This document shows, piece by piece, positions 1 through 9,088 of a stretch of DNA of 64,000 nt. This stretch comes from Herbaspirillum huttiense (GTDB lineage: Bacteria; Pseudomonadota; Gammaproteobacteria; Burkholderiales; Burkholderiaceae_D). The position numbers and the translations under genes are program-made. Where the stretch lies: contig NZ_CP037993.1 in the NCBI RefSeq assembly GCF_004367745.1, positions 1,116,001 to 1,180,000 of the forward strand, written 5' to 3'. The first letter of the stretch is position 1; every line of letters begins with the position of its first letter. The notes below the pieces were generated by a model, which was given only the letters and a program-made list of their open reading frames with translations, was not told where the DNA came from and did not search any database.

Positions 1-1
1 A

Positions 2-313
2 GTGGCCGGGCATTTCCCGACTCACTGGGAGCCGGTCTATGCCGGTTCCAAATGGGCCATCACCTGCTTCGTCCAGACCATGCGACGCCAGATGATTCCC
101 CATGGCGTGCGCGTCGGACAGGTCTCGCCCGGCCCGGTGATCTCGGCGCTGCTGGCCGACTGGCCGGAAGAGAACCTGCGCAAGGCCAAGGAATCGGGCA
201 GCCTGATCGAGCCCTCGGAGGTGGCCGATGCGGTCGAGTACATGCTGACCCGCAACCGCAATGTGACCATCCGCGATATGCTCGTGCTCCCCACCAATTT
301 CGATCGCGTGTGA
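2..313 (+). CDS. rbtD: Ribitol 2-dehydrogenase (SDR), C-terminal part
   Basis: Only the last ~103 residues are in the window; the true start lies upstream. The piece carries the SDR active-site YxxSK in YAGSKWAITCF and a C-terminus (VRVGQVSPGPV, NVTIRDMLVLP) that closely resembles, from memory, Klebsiella ribitol dehydrogenase rather than a generic SDR. The family oxidises ribitol to D-ribulose with NAD in the cytoplasm. The stop at 311-313 is followed 45 bp later by a pentulose kinase, which fits a ribitol to D-ribulose to D-ribulose 5-phosphate route. The family is clear; the exact polyol substrate is inferred. Confidence 0.8.
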   Translation: MAGHFPTHWEPVYAGSKWAITCFVQTMRRQMIPHGVRVGQVSPGPVISALLADWPEENLRKAKESGSLIEPSEVADAVEYMLTRNRNVTIRDMLVLPTNFDRV

Positions 314-358
314 GTGAGCAACGCGGCAGGTGGCCCTTTTCCAAACCAGCGAGGAAAG

Positions 359-2014
359 ATGGAGACCTATCTGATCGGCATCGATGTCGGCACCGGCTCG
401 GCCCGGGCCGGCGTATTTGATCGCAGCGGCAAGCTGTGTGGCAGCGCGAAACATGACATCGATCTCTTCCGCGACGAGCGCCGCGCGCGCGTCGAACAAT
501 CCAGTGCCCAGATCTGGGACGCGGTATGCCATGCGGTGCGCGGCGCCGTCGCCAAGGCCGGCATCGATCCGGCCAGCGTGACCGGCATCGGCGTGGATGC
601 CACCTGTTCGCTGGTCGTGCAAGGTGCGCCGGCCGGCGTGGGCGATGCCGGCCATCCCGAGCGCGATGTGATCGTGTGGATGGATCACCGTGCGCTGGAG
701 CAGGCGCAGCGCATCAATGCGGGCGGGCATGCGGTGTTGTCCTATGTCGGTGGTGTGATCTCGCCGGAGATGGAAACGCCCAAGCTGCTGTGGTTGAAGG
801 AGCAGCTGCCGGAGGTGTATCACGGGGCGGCGCATTTCTTCGATCTCACCGACTTCCTGACCTGGAAGGCGACGGGTTCGCTGCAGCGCTCGTCCTGCAC
901 CGTGACCTGCAAGTGGACGCATCTTGCCCATGAAGGGCGCTGGGATGCGGATTACTTCCGCCGCATCGGCCTGGGCGATCTGGCCGAGGAAGAGTTTGCG
1001 CGCATTGGCCAGGAAGTGGTGTGGCCCGGCACCGCATTGAACGGCGGCTTGTCGCCCGAGGCTGCGCAGCAATTGCAGTTGCGGCCCGGCATCGCGGTGG
1101 CGGCCGGTCTGATCGATGCGCATGCGGGTGGCGTCGGCACGGTCGCCGCGCGCGGTGGTGCGGAGGATGCGGCGGCTTGCATGGCCTATGTGTTCGGTAC
1201 CTCGTCCTGCACCATGACCAGCAATGCAAAGGCGGTCTTCGTGCCCGGTGTGTGGGGCCCGTATTACAACGCCATGGCCCCCGGCATGTGGCTCAACGAA
1301 GGCGGACAGTCGGCCGCGGGTGCGGCCATCGATCATCTGCTGACGCTGCATCCGGCTACGCCGCAAGCGCGCCAGCTGGCCGCTGCCGAGGGAATGGAAT
1401 TGCCACAGTGGCTGGCCGCACGCGCGCTGGCCTCGGTGGCGCAGCCGGCGCAGGCAGTCTGGCTGGCCGGACAGATCAACGTGGTGCCGGAATTCCTCGG
1501 CAACCGTTCGCCGCTGGCCGATCCGCAGGCCCGTGCGGTGCTGCTGGGTCTGGGCATGGAACACGACATCGACAGCCTGGTGGCGCTCTATGTCGCCGGC
1601 TTGTGCAGCCTGGGGTATGGCCTGCGCCAGATCATCGAAGCGCAGGCGGCATGCGGGGTGCGCATCGCCAGCATTTCGGTCTCGGGCGGCGCGGGTACGC
1701 ATCCGCTGACGCGCCAGTTGCTGGCCGATGCCACCGGCCTGCCGGTGGAAATCACCGCCTGTCCTGAGCCGGTGCTGCTGGGATCGGCCATGCTGGCGGC
1801 GGTTGCTGCGGGCACGCATGCCGACCTGCAGAGCGCCATGGCGGCCATGTCCAGCGTGGCCGGGCGCAATGCGCCGACAGGGGAGGCCATCGGCCGGCTG
1901 CACGAGGCGCGTTACCAGGCCTTTCTCAAGAGCCAGCAACTGGCGCGCGAGGTACGCGACAGCCTGGCCCCGCTGCTGGCGGCGCAGTCCGCGCCGGCCA
2001 CAGCGTCTCACTGA
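359..2014 (+). CDS. FGGY-family pentulose kinase (D-ribulokinase type)
   Basis: A 551-residue cytoplasmic kinase that should phosphorylate a ketopentose with ATP, most likely D-ribulose to D-ribulose 5-phosphate. The N-terminal phosphate-binding loop GIDVGTGSARAGVFD is at residues 7-21; FGTSSCTM and the late glycine-rich SVSGGAGTHPL are typical of the FGGY pentulose kinase subgroup. The ATG at 359 is preferred because GAGGAAAG sits directly before it; a longer reading frame from GTG 314 lacks a ribosome site. It lies between a ribitol dehydrogenase and another SDR, so a pentitol operon is the natural reading. L-ribulose or xylulose specificity cannot be excluded. Confidence 0.82.
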   Translation: METYLIGIDVGTGSARAGVFDRSGKLCGSAKHDIDLFRDERRARVEQSSAQIWDAVCHAVRGAVAKAGIDPASVTGIGVDATCSLVVQGAPAGVGDAGHPERDVIVWMDHRALEQAQRINAGGHAVLSYVGGVISPEMETPKLLWLKEQLPEVYHGAAHFFDLTDFLTWKATGSLQRSSCTVTCKWTHLAHEGRWDADYFRRIGLGDLAEEEFARIGQEVVWPGTALNGGLSPEAAQQLQLRPGIAVAAGLIDAHAGGVGTVAARGGAEDAAACMAYVFGTSSCTMTSNAKAVFVPGVWGPYYNAMAPGMWLNEGGQSAAGAAIDHLLTLHPATPQARQLAAAEGMELPQWLAARALASVAQPAQAVWLAGQINVVPEFLGNRSPLADPQARAVLLGLGMEHDIDSLVALYVAGLCSLGYGLRQIIEAQAACGVRIASISVSGGAGTHPLTRQLLADATGLPVEITACPEPVLLGSAMLAAVAAGTHADLQSAMAAMSSVAGRNAPTGEAIGRLHEARYQAFLKSQQLAREVRDSLAPLLAAQSAPATASH

Positions 2015-2028
2015 ATGGAGACAAGCAG

Positions 2029-2754
2029 ATGGAATTTTCAGGAACATCGGTCATCATCACCGGGGCCGGCAAAGGCATAGGCCGCGCCTGCGCACGCTTG
2101 ATGGCGCAGCGCGGTGCCGAGGTGATCGCCTTGTCGCGCACCGCCAGCGACCTGGCCAGCCTGCGCGAAGAAATCGGCGGACGCTCGGTGCAGGTCGACC
2201 TGGCCGATCCGGCCGCCGCCCGGCGCGCCATGGAGCAGGCCGGTACTGCGGACTTCCTCATCAACAGCGCCGGCATCAACGTTTTGCAATCCAGTACCGA
2301 GATGACCGATGCAGGCTATGAAGCCGTGCTGGGCGTGAACCTGCGCGCGGCCCTCATCACCTGCCAGTCCTTCGCCCGTGCGCGTATCGCGGCCGGTGGC
2401 GGCGGGGCCATCGTCAACATCACCTCCATTGCGGGCCATCGCGGCTTTGCCGAGCATCTGTGCTATGCCGCCTCCAAGGCCGGTCTGGAAGGGGCGACGC
2501 GGGTGCTGGCCAAGGAGCTGGGGGCGCATGGCATTCGCGTCAATGCGGTCGCTCCCACCATCACCCTGACCGAACTGGCGGAGGCAGCCTGGAGCGATCC
2601 GGCCAAGTCGGCCCCGATGATGGTGCGCCATCCCTTGCAGCGCTTCGCCTCCGCCGAGGACGTGGCGCGCAGCATCGCCATGCTGCTGTCGGCGGATGCG
2701 GCCATGCTGACAGGGGCAGTGGTGCCGGTGGATGGCGGCTTCCTGGCGGTCTAG
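2029..2754 (+). CDS. SDR oxidoreductase, L-xylulose/dicarbonyl reductase-like
   Basis: A 241-residue short-chain dehydrogenase with an N-terminal NAD(P) fold (GAGKGIG at residues 12-18), NSAG, a catalytic Ser after VNIT and YAASK, ending in the usual VDGGF. The segment PTITLTELAEAAWSDP resembles the C-terminal substrate loop of animal dicarbonyl/L-xylulose reductase, which interconverts L-xylulose and xylitol. GGAG at 2017-2020 gives the start. It is 14 bp downstream of the pentulose kinase and probably co-transcribed, extending the pentitol operon to a second polyol or ketose. The substrate is inferred from one region of resemblance. Confidence 0.75.
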   Translation: MEFSGTSVIITGAGKGIGRACARLMAQRGAEVIALSRTASDLASLREEIGGRSVQVDLADPAAARRAMEQAGTADFLINSAGINVLQSSTEMTDAGYEAVLGVNLRAALITCQSFARARIAAGGGGAIVNITSIAGHRGFAEHLCYAASKAGLEGATRVLAKELGAHGIRVNAVAPTITLTELAEAAWSDPAKSAPMMVRHPLQRFASAEDVARSIAMLLSADAAMLTGAVVPVDGGFLAV

Positions 2755-2860
2755 CGGTGCCTGCCATTGTGTGCTTCAGACGCGACAAGGGCGACCCGAA
2801 GGCCGCCCTGGCGAAGCTGCTGCGGCCGTCGCCGCGCAAACTTGACGAAACTTGACGGGA

Positions 2861-3076
2861 TCAGCGACCGATCTGGTGCCCGATCACGCCGCCCACGGCC
2901 GCACCACCGGCCGTACCGATGCCGCTGCCACCGGTGAGGATGGCACCGCCGACGGCACCCACGGTGGCACCGATAGCCGTGTTCTTGTCGCGGGTGCTCA
3001 TGTTGCTGCAGCCGGTCATGGCGGTCAGCGCGATGGCAGTGACGGAAATGGCAGCGATCTTGTGAAGTGTTTTCAT
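2861..3076 (-). CDS. osmB: OsmB-like glycine-zipper lipoprotein
   Basis: A 71-residue lipoprotein. The N-terminus has a hydrophobic signal ending AMTGC, where Cys22 would be lipidated; the -3 position is Met rather than the usual Leu. The mature part CSNMSTRDKNTAIGA followed by a glycine zipper (GAVGGAILTGGSG, GGAAVGGVIGHQIG) matches E. coli OsmB almost residue for residue from memory. OsmB is an osmotically induced outer-membrane lipoprotein of unclear function. Start ATG 3076 has AGGAAA before it; a longer frame extends upstream but would bury the signal peptide. It converges on the preceding SDR gene. Confidence 0.85.
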   Translation of the reverse strand: MKTLHKIAAISVTAIALTAMTGCSNMSTRDKNTAIGATVGAVGGAILTGGSGIGTAGGAAVGGVIGHQIGR

Positions 3077-3326
3077 GATTTTTTCCTGATCGTAAATAAA
3101 GACTTGTTCCCGAAGTTTTTTGAATGAGGGTCCGGCTCGCGCATGCTGCCCGAGGGCGCCGTGCTTGCGGGAGCGGGTATGGCAATAGACCAGCTCGATC
3201 TCGAAAAGATTCGAGTTGCAACACGTTCTCTTACAGTTGTTACATACTCTGGCCTGCGCCGTACCAGCCCTTGGGAAGAGGGTGAGAGGGCGTGTAATTT
3301 TTACAATAATCGGACCAGAGAACCTC

Positions 3327-4406
3327 ATGACTTTGACTTCAAGCCTGCGCCGGGCCGCCCGCCTGTTGCTTACCTCCGCCACGCTGCTGCTGGCGGCCGT
3401 TCCGCTGCACGCCGCCGAACCGCCCAAGCCGGTCGAAGGCAGCTGGGTGGCACCGCGCTTCCAGTTCCATACCGGCCAGACCCTGGACAACCTGCGCCTG
3501 CACTACGTCACCCTGGGCGAGCGCAGCAACCCGGCGGTCCTGGTGCTGCACGGCACCTACCAGAGCGCCGGTGCGATGCTGTCCAAGGATTTCGGCGGCC
3601 AGCTCTTTGGCCCAGGCCAGCCGCTGGATGCCAGCAAATACTTCATCATCATTCCGGACGGCATCGGCGTGGGCAAATCCACCAAGCCTTCGGACGGCCT
3701 GCGCGCGGCCTTCCCGCAATACAACTATGACGACATGGTGCTGGCGCAATACCGCATGCTGACCGAAGGCATGGGCATTTCGCATCTGCGCCTGATCATC
3801 GGCAATTCCATGGGCGGCATGCAGACCTGGATCTGGGGCGGCACCTATCCCGGCTTTGCCGATGGGCTGGTGCCGATGGCCTCGCAGCCGACCGAAATGG
3901 CCAGCCGCAACTGGATGATGCGGCGCATGCTGGTGGAGTCGATCAAGCAGGACCCGGCCTGGAACAACGGCAACTACACCACCCAGCCGCCGTCGCTGCG
4001 CCTGGCCAACAACATGTTCGTCTTCGCCACCAATGGCGGCACGCTGGCCTACCAGGCCATCGCCGGTACGCATGCCCAAGCCGACAAGCTGGTCGACGAG
4101 CGCCTGGCCGCGCCGGTGACGGCGGATGCCAATGACTTCATCTACCAGTGGGGTTCCTCGGCCGACTACAACGCCGCGCCGGGTCTGTCGAAGATCAAGG
4201 TGCCGGTGCTGGCCATCAATTCCGCTGACGATGAACGCAACCCGCCCGAGACCGGCATCATGCAGGCCGCGCTGAAGGAAGTGCCGGGCGCACAACTGCT
4301 GCTGATCCCGGCCAGCGCCGAGACGCGTGGCCATGGCACCACCGGCATGGCGCGCTTCTACGTGCGCGAGCTGACGCAGTTCATCCAGGGCCTGCCTGCC
4401 CGCTGA
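3327..4406 (+). CDS. Exported alpha/beta hydrolase, MetX-like
   Basis: A 359-residue protein with a signal peptide (Arg-Arg, hydrophobic core, LHAA at 27-30), so probably periplasmic. It has the alpha/beta-hydrolase fold of the homoserine acetyltransferase family: HGTYQSAGAM after the first strand, the nucleophile elbow GNSMGG with Ser161, and a C-terminal His in RGHGTTG. MetX itself is cytoplasmic, so the signal peptide argues for an exported esterase or acyltransferase rather than methionine synthesis. Start ATG 3327 is chosen because it opens directly into the signal peptide. The next gene begins 14 bp later and probably shares its mRNA. Confidence 0.72.
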   Translation: MTLTSSLRRAARLLLTSATLLLAAVPLHAAEPPKPVEGSWVAPRFQFHTGQTLDNLRLHYVTLGERSNPAVLVLHGTYQSAGAMLSKDFGGQLFGPGQPLDASKYFIIIPDGIGVGKSTKPSDGLRAAFPQYNYDDMVLAQYRMLTEGMGISHLRLIIGNSMGGMQTWIWGGTYPGFADGLVPMASQPTEMASRNWMMRRMLVESIKQDPAWNNGNYTTQPPSLRLANNMFVFATNGGTLAYQAIAGTHAQADKLVDERLAAPVTADANDFIYQWGSSADYNAAPGLSKIKVPVLAINSADDERNPPETGIMQAALKEVPGAQLLLIPASAETRGHGTTGMARFYVRELTQFIQGLPAR

Positions 4407-4420
4407 CGCCGGAGCCAGTG

Positions 4421-5167
4421 ATGCACAAGCGCAACGGGCGTGCCGGCCTGGTGCTGGCCGTGCTGCTGCTGGCCGCCGGGGTGCGGCCGGCGCAGGCCGG
4501 CACCGGCTACTACCTGGTCAGCGTCTATTCCGACCCCGGCCAGTGGACGCTGGATTACAAGTACTGGAACGCCAAGGCCAGCGTCGGCCCGCCAATCGGC
4601 TCGCCCGAGCTGGGGATCGCTTATGGCGTCAATTCGCGCTGGTACACCGAGCTGTATGGCGTGACCCAGCAGGATGCCGTGCAGGGCACGCAGATGCTGA
4701 GCATGAACTGGCAGAACGATGTCCTGCTCACGCAAGGGGAATATCCCGTCGACCTGGCCATCCACACCGATGTCGGCCAGTATCGCAACAGCCAGCGCGA
4801 TGGTTATTCACTGGAGTGGGGACCGGCGCTGCAAACCGAATGGTGGCGCACGCAGTTCAACGCCAACCTGTTCCTGCAGCGGGACTACCGCAGCCAGCAG
4901 AACGGGCCGACACAACTGGTCTATCAATGGCAGGTGCGTCAGCACTGGCGGCCCTGGTTCAACTTCGGGCTGCAGGGCTTCGGCGAGTTGGGACGATGGG
5001 ATCACTGGGCCACGCGCGATCAGCAGTCGCATCGCGCCGGACCGGCGCTGTTCGGTACGCTGCGCATGGGGCATCAGTTCGTGAAATACGAGGCCGCCTA
5101 CCTGTTCGGCAGCAATGCCACCCTCAGTGCGCGCACCTTCACCATGCGGCTGCAAGTGGGCTTCTGA
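4421..5167 (+). CDS. Putative outer membrane beta-barrel protein
   Basis: A 248-residue protein of unknown function. It has a signal peptide (RNGRAGLVLAVLLLAAG, cleavage near AQA-GTG). The mature part alternates polar and aromatic residues in short strands, with many Tyr, Trp and Gln, and ends in Phe (MRLQVGF), the C-terminal signature of outer-membrane barrels. ATG 4421 has GGAG six bases upstream; an adjacent in-frame GTG at 4418 is less well placed. It follows the exported hydrolase closely, so the two may act together in the envelope, but nothing in the sequence shows a substrate. Confidence 0.6.
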   Translation: MHKRNGRAGLVLAVLLLAAGVRPAQAGTGYYLVSVYSDPGQWTLDYKYWNAKASVGPPIGSPELGIAYGVNSRWYTELYGVTQQDAVQGTQMLSMNWQNDVLLTQGEYPVDLAIHTDVGQYRNSQRDGYSLEWGPALQTEWWRTQFNANLFLQRDYRSQQNGPTQLVYQWQVRQHWRPWFNFGLQGFGELGRWDHWATRDQQSHRAGPALFGTLRMGHQFVKYEAAYLFGSNATLSARTFTMRLQVGF

Positions 5168-5182
5168 CAGGCGCGCTGCGCC

Positions 5183-6343
5183 TTATCCTGCGGTGTAAAG
5201 TTCATATCCGCTCTTTCCCCGGTGCTTGACGTGATACATGGCGGCATCGGCTTGCTCCAGCAGGCGTGACAGGTCTTGCCCGTGGCTGGGATAAAGGCTG
5301 ATGCCGATGCTGGCGCCCAGGACGAATTGCTGGTGCCCGACCTCGATGGGGGCCGCCAGTTTGGCCAGCAGCTTCTTGGCGATTTCCGGGGCCTGGTCCT
5401 GGCGTTCCAGCTGGGTGGCGATCACGGTAAATTCATCCCCGCCCAGGCGTGCGCAGATGTCGGTGCTGCGCACCGCTTCCTTGAGCCGCTGCGCCACGCA
5501 CATGAGCACCTTGTCGCCGACCGCATGGCCGGCCTGGTCGTTGACGGGTTTGAAGTTGTCCAGGTCGATGTAATACACCGCCACCAGATGATGCGGACGG
5601 GTGGCCAGCAGCAGCGCCTGGTCGAACAGGTTGTTCATGAAATGCTTGTTGTAGAGGCCGGTGAGCGGATCCTTGAAGGCCATTTTGAGGGCCTTGGCCT
5701 CGGCCTGGATCAGGCGGCGGTGGAACAGCGCCAGAATGGCCGTGAGCAGGCTCGTGTACTGCAGCGCCACCAGTGCCGTGCCCAGCAGGAAGCCGTAGCG
5801 CAGCCAGGGCGGATAGAAGTGTCCGATCAGCCCGCCGCTGGCCCAGTGCAGCGTCAGCGCAATACAGGCCGTGGCCATGCAGCGGCGGATCAGCGGCGGG
5901 CAGTCGAGTTTGTCGTGCAGGATCATCCACGACAGGCTGCCCAGCGCGAACACGTTGAAGAGGGCATAGCTGGTGCTCTTGATGAGCGGCAGCGCCAGCT
6001 GGTTGTCGGACCACAGCATCCACAGCCCGGCGGCGACTGCCGCCACCCCCACGGCGCGCACCAGCAGCGTTCTCTGCTGCAGATCGAAGAAGCGCACGAA
6101 GCCCATCACCAGCAGCACCTTTTCCAGGATCAGGAAACTGCCATACACCGGATTGGCCAGCGCCAGTTCACCCAGCGGCGTGAGATACAGCACCGCCAGC
6201 CGGCCCAGCAGGGCACAGCTGATGGCGGCGGCAAACCAGTTGGCACCGGGCGGTGTGCGCGGGATGCGCGCCGCCAGCAGGAACAGCGCGATGAAGACGC
6301 AATACACTCCGGCTCCGAAGGCGTGCACGATCTGATAATGCAT
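5183..6343 (-). CDS. Membrane-bound diguanylate cyclase (GGDEF)
   Basis: A 386-residue protein. About the first 205 residues are several hydrophobic helices forming a membrane sensor without a recognised ligand domain. A GGDEF domain follows from about 222: DPLTGLYNK, YYIDLDNFKPVND, and an intact GGDEF at 301-305, so it should make cyclic di-GMP from two GTP. RSTD at 292-295 lies five residues before GGDEF, the position of the product-inhibition I-site. There is no EAL domain. It converges on the barrel protein gene with 15 bp between stops. The input signal is unknown. Confidence 0.85.
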   Translation of the reverse strand: MHYQIVHAFGAGVYCVFIALFLLAARIPRTPPGANWFAAAISCALLGRLAVLYLTPLGELALANPVYGSFLILEKVLLVMGFVRFFDLQQRTLLVRAVGVAAVAAGLWMLWSDNQLALPLIKSTSYALFNVFALGSLSWMILHDKLDCPPLIRRCMATACIALTLHWASGGLIGHFYPPWLRYGFLLGTALVALQYTSLLTAILALFHRRLIQAEAKALKMAFKDPLTGLYNKHFMNNLFDQALLLATRPHHLVAVYYIDLDNFKPVNDQAGHAVGDKVLMCVAQRLKEAVRSTDICARLGGDEFTVIATQLERQDQAPEIAKKLLAKLAAPIEVGHQQFVLGASIGISLYPSHGQDLSRLLEQADAAMYHVKHRGKSGYELYTAG

Positions 6344-6516
6344 AGCGTCCCCTTGCGCTTTGCTATCCGCCTGCCCCGGCAGGCTAGTCCCCTCTGGCGA
6401 TCATAGCCAAGCGGAATGGGCGCGTACAGGGGGAAATGAAGGCTTCTTCACACATCCCTTCAGGCAATATTTCTGCTGCGCAAAATCGGGGTGAAAACGC
6501 AGGCCCCGTATGGCTC

Positions 6517-7554
6517 TCAGGCTAGCCGCGCCGCGCTGGGCGGATGGCCGATGATGCGCTTGAATGCGCGACTGAACGATGCTTCCGAATCGTAGCCCAG
6601 CCGGTTGGCCACCACCGCCACCCGCAAGCCGTCGCGGGCGATCCAGTGGCGCGCCTGGAACATCTTGACGCGGGCCACGTACTTGGCCGGGGTCTCGCCC
6701 ACCGTGGCCGAAAACTTCTCGATGAAGCTGGAACGCGAGGCCCCCATCAAGGCCGCCAGTTCATTGACCGACCAGTCGCGTTCCGGATGCTGGTGCACCG
6801 CCGCCAGCACCCGTCCGACCAGCGGGCAGCGTACTGCGGCGATCCAGCCACTGGCATCGCTGCAGGCACATTCCACCCAGCCACGGATGATGCTGGCGGC
6901 CAGCACGTCAGCCAGGCGCGCCAGGATGCCGCAGCCGCCGATGCGGTTGAGCGCCACTTCGCGCTCCATCGCATCGAGCAGGGCCAGCACCGCCGGATCG
7001 CGCTGGGCCAGGTCACAGGCGCGCATGGCCTCGGGCATCATCATCAAGAGCGGGTGCAGCGGGTCCAGGTTGAAGCGCAGCGTACCCGAGAACACCACGT
7101 GCGTCGGCGGCGCGGGGGCAGCATCGGATTGGCCATGCGCACTGTCATCGACCAGGAACAGATTGTCCGCCACCGCCTTGCGGGCCAGCTTGCCGATCTC
7201 CACCGTCGGCAGGGCGCGCGCACTGGCCAGCGCATGCGCCCTGCCGCGCGGCAGCAGTACCGCATCGCCTGCATTGAGCTGCAGCCAGTCGTCCTGGCCG
7301 ACCTGCATCCAGCAACTGCCCTGGGCGATGAAGTGGAAGGTTGCCTCGCGCCGCGCCGGGAAGGCCACCGCCCAGGGCTCGTGCAGCACGTAGCGCGCGT
7401 ACTCGACGCCATCGAGCCGCAGGCCCAGCAGGATCTCGGTCAGCGGATCGACGCCCTCAGTGGGACGGTCCTTGGGGGCGCACTCAGTGATTTCCGGGAG
7501 ATTTGGACGAATAGTCATATCTTTGCGAAATATCGGCATGGAAAGTCCAGACAT
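6517..7554 (-). CDS. AraC-family regulator with cupin-type sensor
   Basis: A 345-residue regulator. The N-terminal half is a cupin-like ligand domain of the AraC_binding_6 type (YVLHEPWAVAFP, DAVLLPRGRAHAL); the C-terminal ~100 residues form two helix-turn-helix motifs (MGASRSSFIEKF; VANRLGYDSEASFSRAFKR). It is divergent from the MFS exporter gene at 7608 with only a short gap and is therefore the likely local regulator. Three in-frame ATGs (7554, 7539, 7518) compete and none has a strong ribosome site; the longest is given, but 7518 is plausible. Confidence 0.82.
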   Translation of the reverse strand: MSGLSMPIFRKDMTIRPNLPEITECAPKDRPTEGVDPLTEILLGLRLDGVEYARYVLHEPWAVAFPARREATFHFIAQGSCWMQVGQDDWLQLNAGDAVLLPRGRAHALASARALPTVEIGKLARKAVADNLFLVDDSAHGQSDAAPAPPTHVVFSGTLRFNLDPLHPLLMMMPEAMRACDLAQRDPAVLALLDAMEREVALNRIGGCGILARLADVLAASIIRGWVECACSDASGWIAAVRCPLVGRVLAAVHQHPERDWSVNELAALMGASRSSFIEKFSATVGETPAKYVARVKMFQARHWIARDGLRVAVVANRLGYDSEASFSRAFKRIIGHPPSAARLA

Positions 7555-7607
7555 TTAACCATAGACTGCGCTACCCAGTCATGAAACGTCACAAGAAAGG
7601 TTTTCCC

Positions 7608-8876
7608 ATGTCCAACCCCGGCATCATCGAGGCCCCGCTGACCGAGACGGCGGCCCCGGCCAGCGCCTCTGCGGCCCCTGCCCACAAGGCAGCGCAAGAG
7701 CTCCCGGCCAACTGGAGCGGCATTGCCAGCCTGGCGCTGGGCGTCTTCAGCCTGGTCACCGCTGAATTCCTCCCCGCCAGCCTGCTCACGGCCATCGCCA
7801 CCGACCTGCACGTCTCCGACGGCGCTGCCGGCCAGGCCGTCACGGCCACCGCCATCGTCGGTGCCGTGGCCGCGCCCAGCATCCCGCTGCTGACCCGCAA
7901 CATCGACCGCAAGCGCGTGGTGCTGATGCTGACCCTGCTGCTGCTGGTCTCCAACCTCATGGCCGTGCTGGCCCCCAATCTGCCGGTCCTGCTGGTGGCG
8001 CGCGTGCTGCTGGGCGTGGCGCTGGGCGGCTTCTGGTCGATGGCGGCGGCGCTGGCCATGCGCCTGGTGCCGGATCACCTGTTCGCCCGGGCCATGTCGC
8101 TGATCCTCACCGGGGTCTCGGTGGCGACCGTGTGCGCAGCGCCCATCGGTGCTTACATGGGCAACCTGTGGGGCTGGCGCAGCGCCTTCATTGCCGCCGG
8201 CGTGGTCAGCCTGGTGGCCTTCGCCATCCAGTGGATCGCGATTCCGCGCCTGCCGCCCAAGGACCATCCCAGCCTCAAGGTGCTGGCTGAACTGCTCGGC
8301 CGCAAGGATGTGCGGGTGGCGCTGATGGCGGTGCTGCTGGTGGTGTCCGGGCACTTCGCCGGCTTTACCTACATCCGCCCGTTGATGGAGCAGATCACCC
8401 ACATGTCGGTGGCGACCATCTCGGCGGTGCTGCTGGGCTATGGCGTGGGCGGCTTCTTCGGCAACTTTGCCGGGGGCTTCATCGCCGAGCGCAGCGAACG
8501 CTACGCCATCGTCAGCGGCGGCACGCTCATCGCGCTGCTGGCGGCTTCCCTGTGGGTGGCGGGCAGCTCGCCGGTGGTGGCCGCCATCGCCATCACGCTG
8601 TGGGGCTTTGCCTTCGGCGCCTTCCCGGTGGGCTTCCAGACCTGGATCGTGCGCGCCGCGCCGGACCATGCAGAAGGCGCGGGCGGCCTGATGGTGGCGG
8701 CGTTCCAGGTGGCCATCGCCAGTGGCGCGATCGGTGGCGGCGTACTGGTCGATCACGTGGGTGCGCTGGGCGGCCCCATCTTCGCGGTCATCGCCATCAG
8801 CCTGGGCACCTTGCTCACGTTGCGCTATGGACCTCGTGGCGGCGGTGCGCCGGTGGCGGGTAATGCGCATTTCTGA
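7608..8876 (+). CDS. MFS exporter, NepI-like
   Basis: A 422-residue 12-helix major facilitator transporter preceded by an Ala/Pro-rich cytoplasmic tail of ~35 residues. The order SLVTAEFLPASLLTAIA, GGFWSMAAALAMRLVP and the later FPVGFQTWIVR resembles E. coli NepI, a purine-ribonucleoside/proton efflux pump of the DHA1 group, as remembered. An internal ATG at 7608 is preferred: GAAAGG lies seven bases before it, whereas the upstream frame start at 7581 has none. It is divergent from an AraC regulator. The substrate could be a nucleoside, sugar or drug. Confidence 0.78.
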   Translation: MSNPGIIEAPLTETAAPASASAAPAHKAAQELPANWSGIASLALGVFSLVTAEFLPASLLTAIATDLHVSDGAAGQAVTATAIVGAVAAPSIPLLTRNIDRKRVVLMLTLLLLVSNLMAVLAPNLPVLLVARVLLGVALGGFWSMAAALAMRLVPDHLFARAMSLILTGVSVATVCAAPIGAYMGNLWGWRSAFIAAGVVSLVAFAIQWIAIPRLPPKDHPSLKVLAELLGRKDVRVALMAVLLVVSGHFAGFTYIRPLMEQITHMSVATISAVLLGYGVGGFFGNFAGGFIAERSERYAIVSGGTLIALLAASLWVAGSSPVVAAIAITLWGFAFGAFPVGFQTWIVRAAPDHAEGAGGLMVAAFQVAIASGAIGGGVLVDHVGALGGPIFAVIAISLGTLLTLRYGPRGGGAPVAGNAHF

Positions 8877-8918
8877 ACGAATGCGCCGGGTCCCGTGCTG
8901 ACCCGATGTGAGCGCCTG

Positions 8919-8954
8919 ACGGCTTCCGGCTTTTCACCGGAAGCCGTTTTCATT
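8919..8954 (+). terminator. Rho-independent terminator after MFS gene
   Basis: An 11-bp perfect stem ACGGCTTCCGG / CCGGAAGCCGT (8919-8929 with 8937-8947) with a 7-base loop is followed by TTTCATTT. It sits 43 bp after the MFS stop. Confidence 0.8.
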
Positions 8955-9088
8955 TCGGCTGCATTATTCCTGCCTGTGCAATAAAGAAGTGCCGATGGCA
9001 CGGATTCTCTTCATCCGCGCTTGGCTCCACACTGGCATCACGGTCAAGGAATACTCCATGACCGACCCAACCCACCAGGAGCCCTCCC

